This document shows, piece by piece, positions 18,125 to 26,183 of a stretch of 64,000 nt of DNA. The DNA lies in the NCBI RefSeq assembly GCF_027158005.1, contig NZ_JAPVLQ010000003.1, forward strand, positions 434,001 through 498,000, given 5' to 3'. Within the stretch, counting starts at the first letter, position 1; every line of letters begins with the position of its first letter. The notes beneath the pieces were generated by a model. It made no database searches. It was not told the DNA's origin and saw only the letters and a list, made by a program, of their open reading frames with translations. The DNA is from Rhodococcus sp. H36-A4. GTDB lineage: Bacteria > Actinomycetota > Actinomycetes > Mycobacteriales > Mycobacteriaceae. The position numbers and the translations under genes were made by a program.

Positions 18125-19945
18125 ATGAGCGCGATGAGGTTCTCGGATATGCGGCGCGTTCGACGACCCGCGGTGGCAGCACTGGTGTGTGTCTTCGTCG
18201 TCGGAACTGCAGTTGGGTGTACCCCCGCACCGGATGGTCCCGAACCTGCAGCTCAGGAATTTCTGGCGGCCTTCGCTTCGAACGACATCGAAGCGGCCTC
18301 GGCGAAGACCGATCTTCCCGAATCGGCGGCAGAAGCGTTGGCCGATACCTGGCAGAACCTGCAAGCCGAATCCATGGATGCCCGCACGACTTCGGTGCGC
18401 GTCGACGGTGACACAGCGCTGGTCGGCTACACCTACCAATGGCACCTTCCCAAGGACCGAGTCTGGTCCTACGACGGAGAACTGCAAATGGGCCGTGCCG
18501 ATGGCAATTGGGGAGTGCGGTGGACGTCGACCGATATTCACCCGGGGCTCGGTGACACTCAGACCATGGAATTGCGCTCGACGTCGCCACCGCGGGCACG
18601 CGTCAACGAGCGGTCGGGGTCGGACGTCCTGGTGCCCGGTGTGGTGCACCGCGTCAAGGTGAACGCTGAAGAATCCGAAAACATCGTGTCGTCCGCGACC
18701 GGGCTGGCATCCATTCTCGCGCCGTTCGATTCGAGTATTTCGGCGCAAAGCATCGTAGAGTCGGCGACATCGACCAAGGGTGACTATCCAGTTGCGCTGC
18801 TCCGCGCCGAGGACTACGAGACCGTCTCGGCGTCGCTGGCAGCACTTCCGGGAGTGACCGTCTCCGGCGAGTCCGATCTGCTCACTACCGATCCGACGTT
18901 CGCCCCCGATTTGATCTCTCAGGTGAAGAAAACCGTCATCGACGAGGTCGACGGTAAAGCCGGGTGGAGCGTGGTCACGGTGAACCGGAACGGGGTCGAC
19001 GTCGACGTACTGACCGACACTCCTTCGCAACCCGCGCCCTCGGTGTCCATCAGCCTCGATCGCAACATTCAGGTGGCAGCACAGAATGCGGTGAACGCGC
19101 GGATCGAACAAGCCATGATGGTGGTAATTCAGCCGTCCACGGGGGCGATTCTCGCAGTTGCCCAGAACAAGGAAGCCGATCGTGACGGTCCTGTTGCGTC
19201 CGCCGGGCTGTACCCGCCCGGGTCGACCTTCAAGATCATCACAGCCGGCGCAGCCATATCGTCGGGACTCGCGACGCCGGACACGACGGTGCCGTGCCCA
19301 GGGCGCATCGAGATCGGCGAACGCAGCATCCCGAACTACAACGAATTCTCACTCGGGAACGTATCGATGGGAACCGCATTCACTCGCTCCTGCAATACGT
19401 CCTTCGCCAAGCTCGCCAGCGAAATGGAACCTGACGCGCTCACCGTGGCAGCGTCACAGTTCGGGGTCGGTCCGGACTACGACGTCGTGGGTTTGCCCAC
19501 CGATTCCGGGTCGGTGCCACCGGCCGAAGAATTGGTCCAGCGCACCGAGGACGGATTCGGTCAAGGCAAGGTCGTGGTCTCGACGTTCGGAATGGCGCTT
19601 GCAGCTGCCACCGTAGCGCGCGGGTCGACGCCGGAACCGAATCTGATCGTGGGCCGGGAAACCCGGATCGAGGGCGACCATCCACCGATTTCGCCGCTGA
19701 TGGTCGACGGGCTTCGAGGGATGATGCGCTCGGTCGTCACCAGTGGTACCGCCGAGCGGATCGCCGATCAAGGCGAGGTGTACGGCAAGACGGGGGAGGC
19801 CGAGGTCGAGGGCGGTTCGCACGCGTGGTTCGTCGGTTACCGCGGTGACCTGGCATTCGCTACCCTCGTCGTTCGCGGCGGAAGCTCCGACAACGCGGTG
19901 GCGGTCACCAGGGAAATGTTCGAGCAGTTGCCCATGGACTATTAG
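18125..19945 (+). CDS. Penicillin-binding lipoprotein (class B-type transpeptidase)
   Basis: The 606-residue protein is probably a lipoprotein: signal segment ending VVGTAVGC with C32 as lipid site. An NTF2-like MecA_N domain (about 38-150) is followed by a dimerisation region and the transpeptidase domain (about 340-600). Active-site motifs are complete: S367-T-F-K370 (PPGSTFKI), S422-C-N424 (TRSCNTSF) and K555-T-G557 (YGKTGEAE). It is the Rv2864c counterpart and should cross-link or remodel peptidoglycan at the outer membrane face. The stop codon lies in the first copy of a 13-bp tandem duplication. Confidence 0.93.
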   Translation: MSAMRFSDMRRVRRPAVAALVCVFVVGTAVGCTPAPDGPEPAAQEFLAAFASNDIEAASAKTDLPESAAEALADTWQNLQAESMDARTTSVRVDGDTALVGYTYQWHLPKDRVWSYDGELQMGRADGNWGVRWTSTDIHPGLGDTQTMELRSTSPPRARVNERSGSDVLVPGVVHRVKVNAEESENIVSSATGLASILAPFDSSISAQSIVESATSTKGDYPVALLRAEDYETVSASLAALPGVTVSGESDLLTTDPTFAPDLISQVKKTVIDEVDGKAGWSVVTVNRNGVDVDVLTDTPSQPAPSVSISLDRNIQVAAQNAVNARIEQAMMVVIQPSTGAILAVAQNKEADRDGPVASAGLYPPGSTFKIITAGAAISSGLATPDTTVPCPGRIEIGERSIPNYNEFSLGNVSMGTAFTRSCNTSFAKLASEMEPDALTVAASQFGVGPDYDVVGLPTDSGSVPPAEELVQRTEDGFGQGKVVVSTFGMALAAATVARGSTPEPNLIVGRETRIEGDHPPISPLMVDGLRGMMRSVVTSGTAERIADQGEVYGKTGEAEVEGGSHAWFVGYRGDLAFATLVVRGGSSDNAVAVTREMFEQLPMDY

Positions 19946-19960
19946 GGGGGACTATTAGGG
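19936..19960 (+). repeat. 13-bp tandem duplication supplying stops of two convergent genes
   Basis: GGACTATTAGGG at 19936-19947 recurs at 19949-19960 (period 13). The first copy holds the TAG of the penicillin-binding protein gene; the second holds the TAA (read on the other strand) of the LuxR-type regulator gene. Confidence 0.9.
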
Positions 19961-20824
19961 CAGTAGCCCGCGGCGCCGCGCGGTGACCACTGCTTCATGT
20001 CTGGTCCTGGCGCCCGTCTTGTTCATGGCGGTGCGAAGGTACGACTTGACTGTCTCCGGACCGAGTGACAACCGCTGCGCTGTCTCGGCATTGGTGCATC
20101 CGAGGGCGATCTGGGCCAGGACGTCGATCTCGCGAACCGAGAGTCGGACCTCGGTGTCGTGCTGCTGGTCCGTCGATCGAAGCGACTCCGACATTCGGTC
20201 CGACAGCATTCTCAGCTCGGCCCGAGTAGACGCATCGGACGTCGTACTCGCGAGCGTCCTCAGTTCCGCGTAGATGTCGCGCAATTCCGCGGTGGCCGCC
20301 GAGTGCCCGGTGAAGCCGGCTTGCGCGCCGGCACTGGAATCGAGCAATCTGAGGCGAATGTCCACCTCGTCTCGGATAGCGATCTCGTGACTCAGCCGTC
20401 GAGATGCCTTCACCATCATCTCGGCAATTCGGTCGCCAATGGGGCCGCGTTCGCGGACAGCTGCGTACATGACTGCGCGTGAGGCGCCTGCGACGACGAC
20501 CGGAACAGCGAGGATCGAGCGCAAGCCCTCGCCGAGAACGGGTCGGTCGTAGTCGTGCGTGATGTACTGCGAGCTTCCGTAGTCACTGACAGCCGCAGGT
20601 TGTTGCTGGTCGAGGACGCGACCGCCGAGGCCGGATCTACTCGGGATCAACAGTCCATCCAGTCCCTTGGTTCGGGTGCCGTGGAATTCGCTCAGATACA
20701 AGGTGTTGCCGGCGGACACTTCACCGCCGAATACCACCGGCACTCCGGACGATGCCACGATCTGCCGCAGTTCTGCGCGAAGCGCGTCACCGTCTCGCGG
20801 GCGCAGCACGTCGGTGGTCGGCAT
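19955..20824 (-). CDS. GAF-domain LuxR-family transcriptional regulator
   Basis: The 289-residue protein has a GAF-like sensory domain at about 20-170 (SRSGLGGRVLDQQQPAAVSD, RSILAVPVVVAG), a helical linker, and a LuxR-type DNA-binding domain at the C-terminus (SVREIDVLAQIALGCTNAE, then GPETVKSYLRTAMNKTGA). The ATG at 20824 follows GAGG by 5 nt. It is divergent from map, and an inverted repeat lies in the gap. The ligand is unknown; such regulators often sit by catabolic or stress genes. Confidence 0.85.
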   Translation of the reverse strand: MPTTDVLRPRDGDALRAELRQIVASSGVPVVFGGEVSAGNTLYLSEFHGTRTKGLDGLLIPSRSGLGGRVLDQQQPAAVSDYGSSQYITHDYDRPVLGEGLRSILAVPVVVAGASRAVMYAAVRERGPIGDRIAEMMVKASRRLSHEIAIRDEVDIRLRLLDSSAGAQAGFTGHSAATAELRDIYAELRTLASTTSDASTRAELRMLSDRMSESLRSTDQQHDTEVRLSVREIDVLAQIALGCTNAETAQRLSLGPETVKSYLRTAMNKTGARTRHEAVVTARRRGLLP

Positions 20825-20911
20825 AATCACCTCTTTCGCAAAACATCAGTTCCTTTTCCGAACGTCAGTGATCTGAATCATAGATGGCGCATCGAGGTCG
20901 GTACATGCGCG

Positions 20912-20929
20912 GTCGGTCCGGGGACCGAC
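20912..20929. promoter_or_regulatory. Inverted repeat between the LuxR regulator and map
   Basis: GTCGGTCC-GG-GGACCGAC is a perfect 8-bp inverted repeat with a 2-bp spacer in the 142-bp gap between the divergent starts. It lies 26 bp before the TACGCT hexamer proposed as the map -10. It may be the operator of the adjacent regulator. Confidence 0.5.
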
Positions 20930-20954
20930 TACGCATACACCGATGTACAGCGCA

Positions 20955-20960
20955 TACGCT
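20955..20960 (+). promoter_or_regulatory. -10 hexamer TACGCT for leaderless map transcript
   Basis: TACGCT ends 6 nt before the ATG at 20967. No Shine-Dalgarno is present. The arrangement fits transcription starting at or next to the A of ATG. Confidence 0.45.
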
Positions 20961-20966
20961 GAAGCC

Positions 20967-21842
20967 ATGTCTGTGACAGCCGAGAGCAAGCCCCGTAAGC
21001 CACTCGTGCCAGGCGTCGTGTCGCCCACACTGCCCGTGCCGAATTCGATCGAACGCCCCGAGTACGCCTGGAAGCCGACGGCGAACGAGGGAAACGAACC
21101 TTGGGTTCAGACACCCGAGGTCATCGAAAAGATGCGTGTTGCCAGCAAGATCGCTGCGCGGGCACTGCAGGAGGCGGGCAAGGCGGTAGCGCCCGGGGTC
21201 ACGACCGACGAACTCGACCGGATCGCCCACGAGTACATGATCGACCACGGTGCCTACCCGTCGACGTTGGGTTACAAGGGTTTTCCCAAGTCGTGCTGCA
21301 CCTCTCTCAACGAGGTCATCTGTCACGGTATCCCCGACTCGACGGTAATTCAGGACGGTGACATCGTGAATATCGATGTCACGGCATACATCGACGGAGT
21401 GCACGGCGATACCAATGCGACCTTCCTCGCCGGCAATGTGTCGGAGGAGGCACGCCTGCTGGTGGAGCGGACTCATGAGGCGACGATGCGGGCCATCAAG
21501 GCAGTCAAGCCGGGTCGGGCGCTCAATGTGATCGGCCGAGTCATCGAGTCGTACGCGCACCGTTTCGGATATGGCGTCGTGGAGGACTTCACCGGCCACG
21601 GCATCGGTACCACGTTCCACAGCGGTCTCGTCGTTCTGCACTACGACCAGCCGTCGGTCGAGACGATCATCGAGCCCGGCATGACCTTCACCATCGAGCC
21701 GATGATCAATCTCGGCGGGATCAACGCCGAAATGTGGGACGACGGCTGGACGGTGGTCACCCACGACCGGAAGTGGACTGCGCAGTTCGAGCACACCTTG
21801 GTGGTCACCGAGACCGGTAGTGAGATCCTCACGCTGCCGTGA
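20967..21842 (+). CDS. map: Methionine aminopeptidase, type 1c
   Basis: Map removes the initiator methionine from nascent proteins. From ATG 20967 it is 291 residues. The N-terminal extension [14 protein letters not shown] carries the Pro-rich motif that defines the actinobacterial type 1c enzyme. The five metal ligands are present: D137 ([10 protein letters not shown]), D148 (GDTNATF), H211 (GHGIGTTFH), E244 (FTIEPM) and E275 (QFEHT). An upstream in-frame ATG at 20943 is less likely. A 32-bp tandem repeat begins right after its last coding bases. Confidence 0.96.
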   Translation: MSVTAESKPRKPLVPGVVSPTLPVPNSIERPEYAWKPTANEGNEPWVQTPEVIEKMRVASKIAARALQEAGKAVAPGVTTDELDRIAHEYMIDHGAYPSTLGYKGFPKSCCTSLNEVICHGIPDSTVIQDGDIVNIDVTAYIDGVHGDTNATFLAGNVSEEARLLVERTHEATMRAIKAVKPGRALNVIGRVIESYAHRFGYGVVEDFTGHGIGTTFHSGLVVLHYDQPSVETIIEPGMTFTIEPMINLGGINAEMWDDGWTVVTHDRKWTAQFEHTLVVTETGSEILTLP

Positions 21843-21945
21843 GTGGAGCTTGCGGAATGAACCGATTGCTGTGAGTGGAGCTTGCGGAATGAGCCGACTG
21901 CTGTGAGTGGAGCTTGCGGAATGAGCCGACTGCTGTGAGTGGAGC
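21841..21945 (+). repeat. Three and a third tandem 32-bp repeats between map and cobQ
   Basis: Copies lie at 21841-21872, 21873-21904 and 21905-21936; a fourth starts at 21937 and breaks off after 9 bases. Copies 2 and 3 are identical; copy 1 differs at two bases. The first copy overlaps the map TGA. Each copy holds GTGGAG, an 8-nt spacer and ATG followed by four sense codons and TGA (MSRLL; MNRLL in copy 1). The last TGA overlaps the cobQ GTG as GTGA. There are no unique spacers, so this is not CRISPR. Confidence 0.95.
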
Positions 21946-23452
21946 GGGGCGCGGCGGCGCGTTGTTGGTGGCTGGGACGACGTCGGATGCGGGTAAGAGT
22001 GTTCTCGTCGCCGGTTTGTGCCGGTTGTTGGCACGCAGAGGTATGTCGGTTGCACCGTTCAAGGCACAGAACATGTCGAACAACTCGGTGGTGACGCTGG
22101 ACGGTGGAGAGATCGGGCGGGCGCAGGCGTTTCAGGCGAGTGCCTGTGGTCTGGAACCTAGTGTTCGTTTCAATCCGGTGTTGTTGAAGCCGGGCAGCGA
22201 TCGGACGTCGCAATTGGTGGTTCGGGGTCGCGCTGTCGCGAATGTATCGGCGTCGAGTTACGTCGAGCATCGTCAGTCGCTTCGTGCTGTGGTCGCTGCC
22301 GAGTTGGAGTCGCTTCGCAGGGATTTCGATTTCGTGATCTGTGAGGGGGCTGGATCTCCGGCGGAAATCAATCTGCGCGAGACGGATCTCGCGAACATGG
22401 GGTTGGCGACGGCTGCACGGCTTCCGGTCATAGTGGTGGGGGATATCGATCGTGGGGGAGTGTTGGCCCACCTCTACGGCACGGTGGCGATACTCGACGA
22501 GGCTGATCAGGCGTTGATCGCAGGCTTCGTGATCAACAAGTTTCGCGGCGATCCGTCGTTGCTGGCTCCTGGACTCGTCCAGCTCGAAACTTTGACGGGT
22601 AGGCCCACTTATGGGGTGGTTCCCTACGCCGACGGTCTATGGATGGATGCCGAGGACTCGCTCGGTGTCGTCGCGGACGCCCCGGTGGGTAGGCCACGTC
22701 CGCCGGTGGGGTCGCAGTGGTTGCGTGTCGCTGCCGTGCGGCTACCTCGGATTTCCAACACGACTGATGTCGAGGCACTCGCGTGCGAGCCTGGGGTTTC
22801 GGTCAACTGGGTGACCGAGCCGTCGCGATTGACCGACGCCGATCTGGTCATCGTTCCCGGCAGCAAAGCGACACTGTCGGATTTGCAGTGGTTGCGGAAA
22901 ACTGGCCTGGCCGAGGCCATCAGCGACCGGGTGGAGGCTGGACGCCCGGTTCTCGGAATTTGTGGCGGGTATCAGATGCTCGGTCGAACGATTACGGATG
23001 GAATCGAATCCGCGGATGTTCGGGCTTCGGGACTTGGATTACTCGATCTCGATATCGAGTTCGAGAGCGACAAGGTTCTTGCGGGCGTGGACGGGGAATC
23101 ACCGTTTTTCGGCGTCCGTGATGTCACGGGTTACGAGATTCATCACGGACGCGTCGCGCACAGTGGCGACACGCCACTGTTTCGGTATCGTGACGGCCGA
23201 CCGGAGGGGAGTGTGCGGGAGGCTGTCATGGGTACGCATTGGCACGGTGTGCTCGAATCCGATTGTTTCCGTAGAGAATTCCTCCGATGGGCGGCCGCTC
23301 GTGCTGGACGCAATGATTTTGTCGTAGCAGCGGACACTTCGGTGGCTGGGTTGCGTGAGGAGCAACTCGACCTGTTGGCGGATCTGGTCGAGAACAACGT
23401 CGACGTCGACGCCGTGATGACCGTGATCGAACGCGGCGTCGACGCGAACTAG
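21935..23452 (+). CDS. cobQ: Cobyric acid synthase (adenosylcobyric acid synthase, glutamine-hydrolysing)
   Basis: CobQ/CbiP amidates cobyrinic acid a,c-diamide at four side chains with glutamine and ATP. From GTG 21935 it is 505 residues. The synthetase domain has [28 protein letters not shown] and [16 protein letters not shown]; the glutamine amidotransferase domain has [11 protein letters not shown] (C343) and GTHWHGVLE (H435). The GTG overlaps the TGA of the last short frame in the upstream repeat, and no other good Shine-Dalgarno is visible, so expression may depend on that repeat. It is 9 kb from the other cobalamin genes and no B12 riboswitch precedes it. Confidence 0.95.
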   Translation: MSGAGRGGALLVAGTTSDAGKSVLVAGLCRLLARRGMSVAPFKAQNMSNNSVVTLDGGEIGRAQAFQASACGLEPSVRFNPVLLKPGSDRTSQLVVRGRAVANVSASSYVEHRQSLRAVVAAELESLRRDFDFVICEGAGSPAEINLRETDLANMGLATAARLPVIVVGDIDRGGVLAHLYGTVAILDEADQALIAGFVINKFRGDPSLLAPGLVQLETLTGRPTYGVVPYADGLWMDAEDSLGVVADAPVGRPRPPVGSQWLRVAAVRLPRISNTTDVEALACEPGVSVNWVTEPSRLTDADLVIVPGSKATLSDLQWLRKTGLAEAISDRVEAGRPVLGICGGYQMLGRTITDGIESADVRASGLGLLDLDIEFESDKVLAGVDGESPFFGVRDVTGYEIHHGRVAHSGDTPLFRYRDGRPEGSVREAVMGTHWHGVLESDCFRREFLRWAAARAGRNDFVVAADTSVAGLREEQLDLLADLVENNVDVDAVMTVIERGVDAN

Positions 23453-23463
23453 CAGCGCGAGAT

Positions 23464-24159
23464 CTATGCGGTCGCTCGCCGGAGTCCGGCCCACCCTGCA
23501 AGCCCGAAGATTGCGGTCAGCACCAGTGGAATGACGACCAGGAGCAGAATTCGGGGCGTGTCGACGAAGAAGTCGCCGACCTCGGGCCACCACCGCTGCC
23601 AGGTGACCACAATTGCGCCTCCTCCGAGGAGAACGATCGAGGCCAGGCCGAGCCCGAAGATCCCGGTGACACGATATCGCTGGTAGACGGCACCGACCAC
23701 AAGCCCGATCGCAGCGACGAGCAAGACAGTGGTGAAGATGCCGAGCCATTGCAGAGCCGGATCGTCCGTCGCATAGCGGAAGATTCCGAACATTCGGAGT
23801 TTGACCCCGAAGCCTCCTGTCGCCGCTTCTATGATCGAGAGAACGTACACCAGCGTTGCCAGAACTGCTGATTGGACGAGGGCTACCAGTGCGCTGGCAT
23901 CGAAGAATTCTCGACGAGTGACACTTATTCCGAGCGCAAAAGGAAACGTCTGGGTAACGGCCTGGATGTAGAACCCGATGGCGAACCCGTACATCGAGAA
24001 GACGGATCCGGTGAAGTTGTATTCGTTGTCTGTCGTGGGCACGAGGGCGAAGATGGTGTAGCTGATGACGAACGAAATGGCGAGCACTACCAGTGGCCAG
24101 CCGATGATCAAAGGCCATGCGATGGCGTGCATTCGAGCGACGTTCAGAGTTCGTTTCAC
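23464..24159 (-). CDS. ABC transporter permease subunit (exporter type)
   Basis: The 231-residue protein has about six membrane helices, for example WPLIIGWPLVVLAISFVIS, VALVQSAVLATLVYVLS, LGIFTTVLLVAAIGLVVGAV and IFGLGLASIVLLGGGAIVV. It has no further recognisable motif. It starts at ATG 24159, overlapping the stop of the ATPase gene by 4 bp (ATGA), so the two form one exporter. The operon is led by a YtrA-type GntR regulator, a layout common for exporters of cell-wall-active compounds. The substrate is unknown. Ends converge with cobQ, 11 bp apart. Confidence 0.82.
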   Translation of the reverse strand: MKRTLNVARMHAIAWPLIIGWPLVVLAISFVISYTIFALVPTTDNEYNFTGSVFSMYGFAIGFYIQAVTQTFPFALGISVTRREFFDASALVALVQSAVLATLVYVLSIIEAATGGFGVKLRMFGIFRYATDDPALQWLGIFTTVLLVAAIGLVVGAVYQRYRVTGIFGLGLASIVLLGGGAIVVTWQRWWPEVGDFFVDTPRILLLVVIPLVLTAIFGLAGWAGLRRATA

Positions 24160-25112
24160 AATGCCGACTCCTTGTCGGTCGGATCCGATGCCTTCATCGA
24201 ATCGCTGCCGGGTGCGGTGGTGTTGCGGATGATCAACTGCTGCAAAGACAACGGCTCGATCTCGATCCCGAGTGATGTTGCTCGTGAGCGATCCTCGAAG
24301 GACAGTTGACGCTCGATGCTCACTCGTGCGAAGGTCCCGAACGATTCTCGATGCAATACACGGCGGTCGCCCAGAAATCGGTCCACTGCATCGGCGGCTC
24401 CGGAGAGAGCGAACGCGCTCTGGCGTAGGTCCTCCGCGTCAGCGTCGATCACGATTGTGCCCTTGTCGATCAAGAGCACGTGTTCGAGAAGATCGCTGAC
24501 CTCGTCGATAAGGTGTGTGGACAGGATGACCGTTCTAGGGTTCTGCGAGTAGTCGGCGAGAAGTCGGTCGTAGAACATGTGGCGGGCAACGGCATCGAGT
24601 CCGAGATACGGTTCGTCGAAAAAGGTAAGCGGTGCTCGCGACGCCAATCCGATTACGACCCCGAGCGTGGAAAGCATGCCGCGTGAGAGCTTCTTGACCT
24701 TACGGCCGGCAGGTAGATCGAAGTCGTTCATCAACTCCTTTGCGAACTGTCGATCCCAATGTGGGAGAAGCCTTGCCGCACAGTCGATAACATGACGAAC
24801 CTTGAAGTCCTCCGGGTACTTCTGGCTTTCTTTGACGAAGCAGACTTTCGCAAGTGCGGATGCATTCTCGTACGGGCGACTGCCGAATATTTCGATGTCG
24901 CCAGATGATTGGCGGCTTTGCGCTGTGAGCATCTGCATCACGGTCGTCTTGCCTGCCCCGTTTCGTCCGAGAAGTCCGTAGATCTTGTTTTCTCGGATGT
25001 CGAAGCTGACGCCGTCGACCGCGGTGAAGTCGCCGAATCGTTTCGTCAGATTTCGGGCCGAGGCGATGACGGGGGTGTCGTCGACCACGCTGAGATCATG
25101 ACGGTCCATCAT
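24156..25112 (-). CDS. ABC transporter ATP-binding protein
   Basis: The 318-residue ATPase has Walker A LLGRNGAGKTT (G49-T57), a Q-loop replaced by VCFVKESQKYPED, signature LSRGM in place of LSGGQ, Walker B LTFFDEPYLGLD, and the switch His in LSTHL. The start at 25112 is set by GGGAGGAAGCAAC just upstream and overlaps the regulator's stop as ATGA; the frame is open further upstream but overlaps the regulator. The LSRGM signature and 100-residue C-terminal extension fit BcrA/YtrB-like exporters. Confidence 0.9.
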   Translation of the reverse strand: MMDRHDLSVVDDTPVIASARNLTKRFGDFTAVDGVSFDIRENKIYGLLGRNGAGKTTVMQMLTAQSRQSSGDIEIFGSRPYENASALAKVCFVKESQKYPEDFKVRHVIDCAARLLPHWDRQFAKELMNDFDLPAGRKVKKLSRGMLSTLGVVIGLASRAPLTFFDEPYLGLDAVARHMFYDRLLADYSQNPRTVILSTHLIDEVSDLLEHVLLIDKGTIVIDADAEDLRQSAFALSGAADAVDRFLGDRRVLHRESFGTFARVSIERQLSFEDRSRATSLGIEIEPLSLQQLIIRNTTAPGSDSMKASDPTDKESAL

Positions 25113-25468
25113 GTTGCTTCCTCCCATTTGTCGAGCATGATTTTCAACTCGTCGAGGTCTATGCCGAGCTTGTTCGCTTCGGTGATGAGCGGTTCGACGA
25201 ACTGTCGTGCGAAGTCGTCTCGTCGTCGAAATCGAAGCGCATCCCGTGCGCCGTTCGTGACGAACATGCCGATGCCTCTCTTCTTGTAGAGGATGCCGTC
25301 GGCGACGAGTTTTGCCAGGCCTTTGCCCGCTGTCGCTGGATTGATGCGATGGAATGCCGCCAACTCGTTCGTCGAGGGCACCTGGGTTTCTTCGACGAGG
25401 GTCCCGTCGATGATCGAGTTCTCGACCATCTCGGCAATCTGGATGAAGAGAGGTCGGCCCTCGTCCAT
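25109..25468 (-). CDS. GntR-family regulator, YtrA subfamily
   Basis: The 119-residue protein starts MDEGRPLFIQIAEMVENSII, typical of YtrA regulators, with the winged helix in VPSTNELAAFHRINPATAGK and YKKRGIGMFVTNGA, and only a short C-terminal dimerisation helix pair. ATG 25468 follows GGAG by 9 nt; a GTG at 25483 is the alternative. These repressors usually control the ABC genes that follow them. A 9-of-11-match inverted repeat lies 18-43 bp upstream of 25483. Confidence 0.88.
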   Translation of the reverse strand: MDEGRPLFIQIAEMVENSIIDGTLVEETQVPSTNELAAFHRINPATAGKGLAKLVADGILYKKRGIGMFVTNGARDALRFRRRDDFARQFVEPLITEANKLGIDLDELKIMLDKWEEAT

Positions 25469-25500
25469 CAATGGTGTCTCCACGAGCTTCGTTGCTTCTG

Positions 25501-25526
25501 TGGTTCATTACTCATGTAACTAACCA
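25501..25526. promoter_or_regulatory. Probable GntR (YtrA-type) operator
   Basis: TGGTTCATTAC and GTAACTAACCA form an inverted repeat (9 of 11 positions match) with a TCAT spacer, just upstream of the regulator-ABC operon. The position fits autoregulation by the YtrA-type repressor. Confidence 0.65.
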
Positions 25527-25590
25527 TAGAGATTCGGCAATGCGAGCGCAATGCCTCGGCGGTTGCGAATGTCTCCGATCGGACGTGCAG

Positions 25591-25596
25591 TAGCGT
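25591..25596 (+). promoter_or_regulatory. -10 hexamer TAGCGT for leaderless hydrolase-fold gene
   Basis: TAGCGT ends 8 nt before ATG 25605 and no Shine-Dalgarno is present, which fits a leaderless transcript. Confidence 0.5.
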
Positions 25597-25604
25597 CCTA
25601 TCTC

Positions 25605-26171
25605 ATGGAGTACAAGCAGGTATCGACGGCCGGCGGGACTCGCACGGTGCGTATCGCCGGACCGGAATCCAGGCATGTCGTGCTGTTGCTTCCGGGTCTG
25701 GATGATCGCCCCGACGTATTCGACGGAGTATCCGAGCGTCTGCACAATTCCGACCTGAAAACCGTTGCAGTGGAGGATGTGCGAGGACTCGACGGCGATG
25801 CCATGGTGGCAATACTCGACGAACTGTCGTTGCCCTGGGTGCACCTCGTCGGCAATCGAGAGGGCGCTGAACTGGCGTGGACGCTGGCGGCCCGAACATT
25901 CGGCCGATTCGCGAGCCTTGTCGCATGCGACCGCGGGCACCCGGCCGTCGCAGATCAGGATGGGGTCGTTCGCGCTTCGGACTGCTCGCCCGTCGAACTG
26001 CCGACCACGATCGTGATCGGCAGTTCGCTGAAACGAGCGAGTGCGGACGGCAGCGGGAGGTTGGTCTATTCGGACTTCAGGGTCGTCCAGCTGGACGGTG
26101 TGGGCAACATCCCGAGCGATGCAACAGCCGAACTTGCTACCGAAATCGCGCTCCGCACCAACCCTTGGTGA
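25605..26171 (+). CDS. Alpha/beta-hydrolase-fold protein lacking catalytic residues
   Basis: The 188-residue protein has the strand order of an alpha/beta hydrolase: HVVLLLPGLDD (oxyanion region), VAVEDVRGLDGD, and WVHLVGNREGAELAWTLAA where the nucleophile elbow should be. The elbow G-x-S-x-G reads G-N-R-E-G, with Arg85 in the nucleophile place. The expected His loop reads LDGVGNIPSD, with Asn168 where His is usual. It is therefore probably not a hydrolase. It may act by binding. It is divergent from the GntR operon and convergent with mtr. ATG 25605 is preferred over 25551 because of the spacing to a -10 hexamer. Confidence 0.72.
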   Translation: MEYKQVSTAGGTRTVRIAGPESRHVVLLLPGLDDRPDVFDGVSERLHNSDLKTVAVEDVRGLDGDAMVAILDELSLPWVHLVGNREGAELAWTLAARTFGRFASLVACDRGHPAVADQDGVVRASDCSPVELPTTIVIGSSLKRASADGSGRLVYSDFRVVQLDGVGNIPSDATAELATEIALRTNPW

Positions 26172-26183
26172 TGGGGAGCACTC

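Noticed and set aside
17696-19111. 471-codon minus-strand frame
   Set aside because: Antisense to the GNAT and PBP genes, no recognisable domain.
21841-21945. CRISPR array
   Set aside because: The 32-bp units are directly adjacent with no unique spacers and no cas genes are near.
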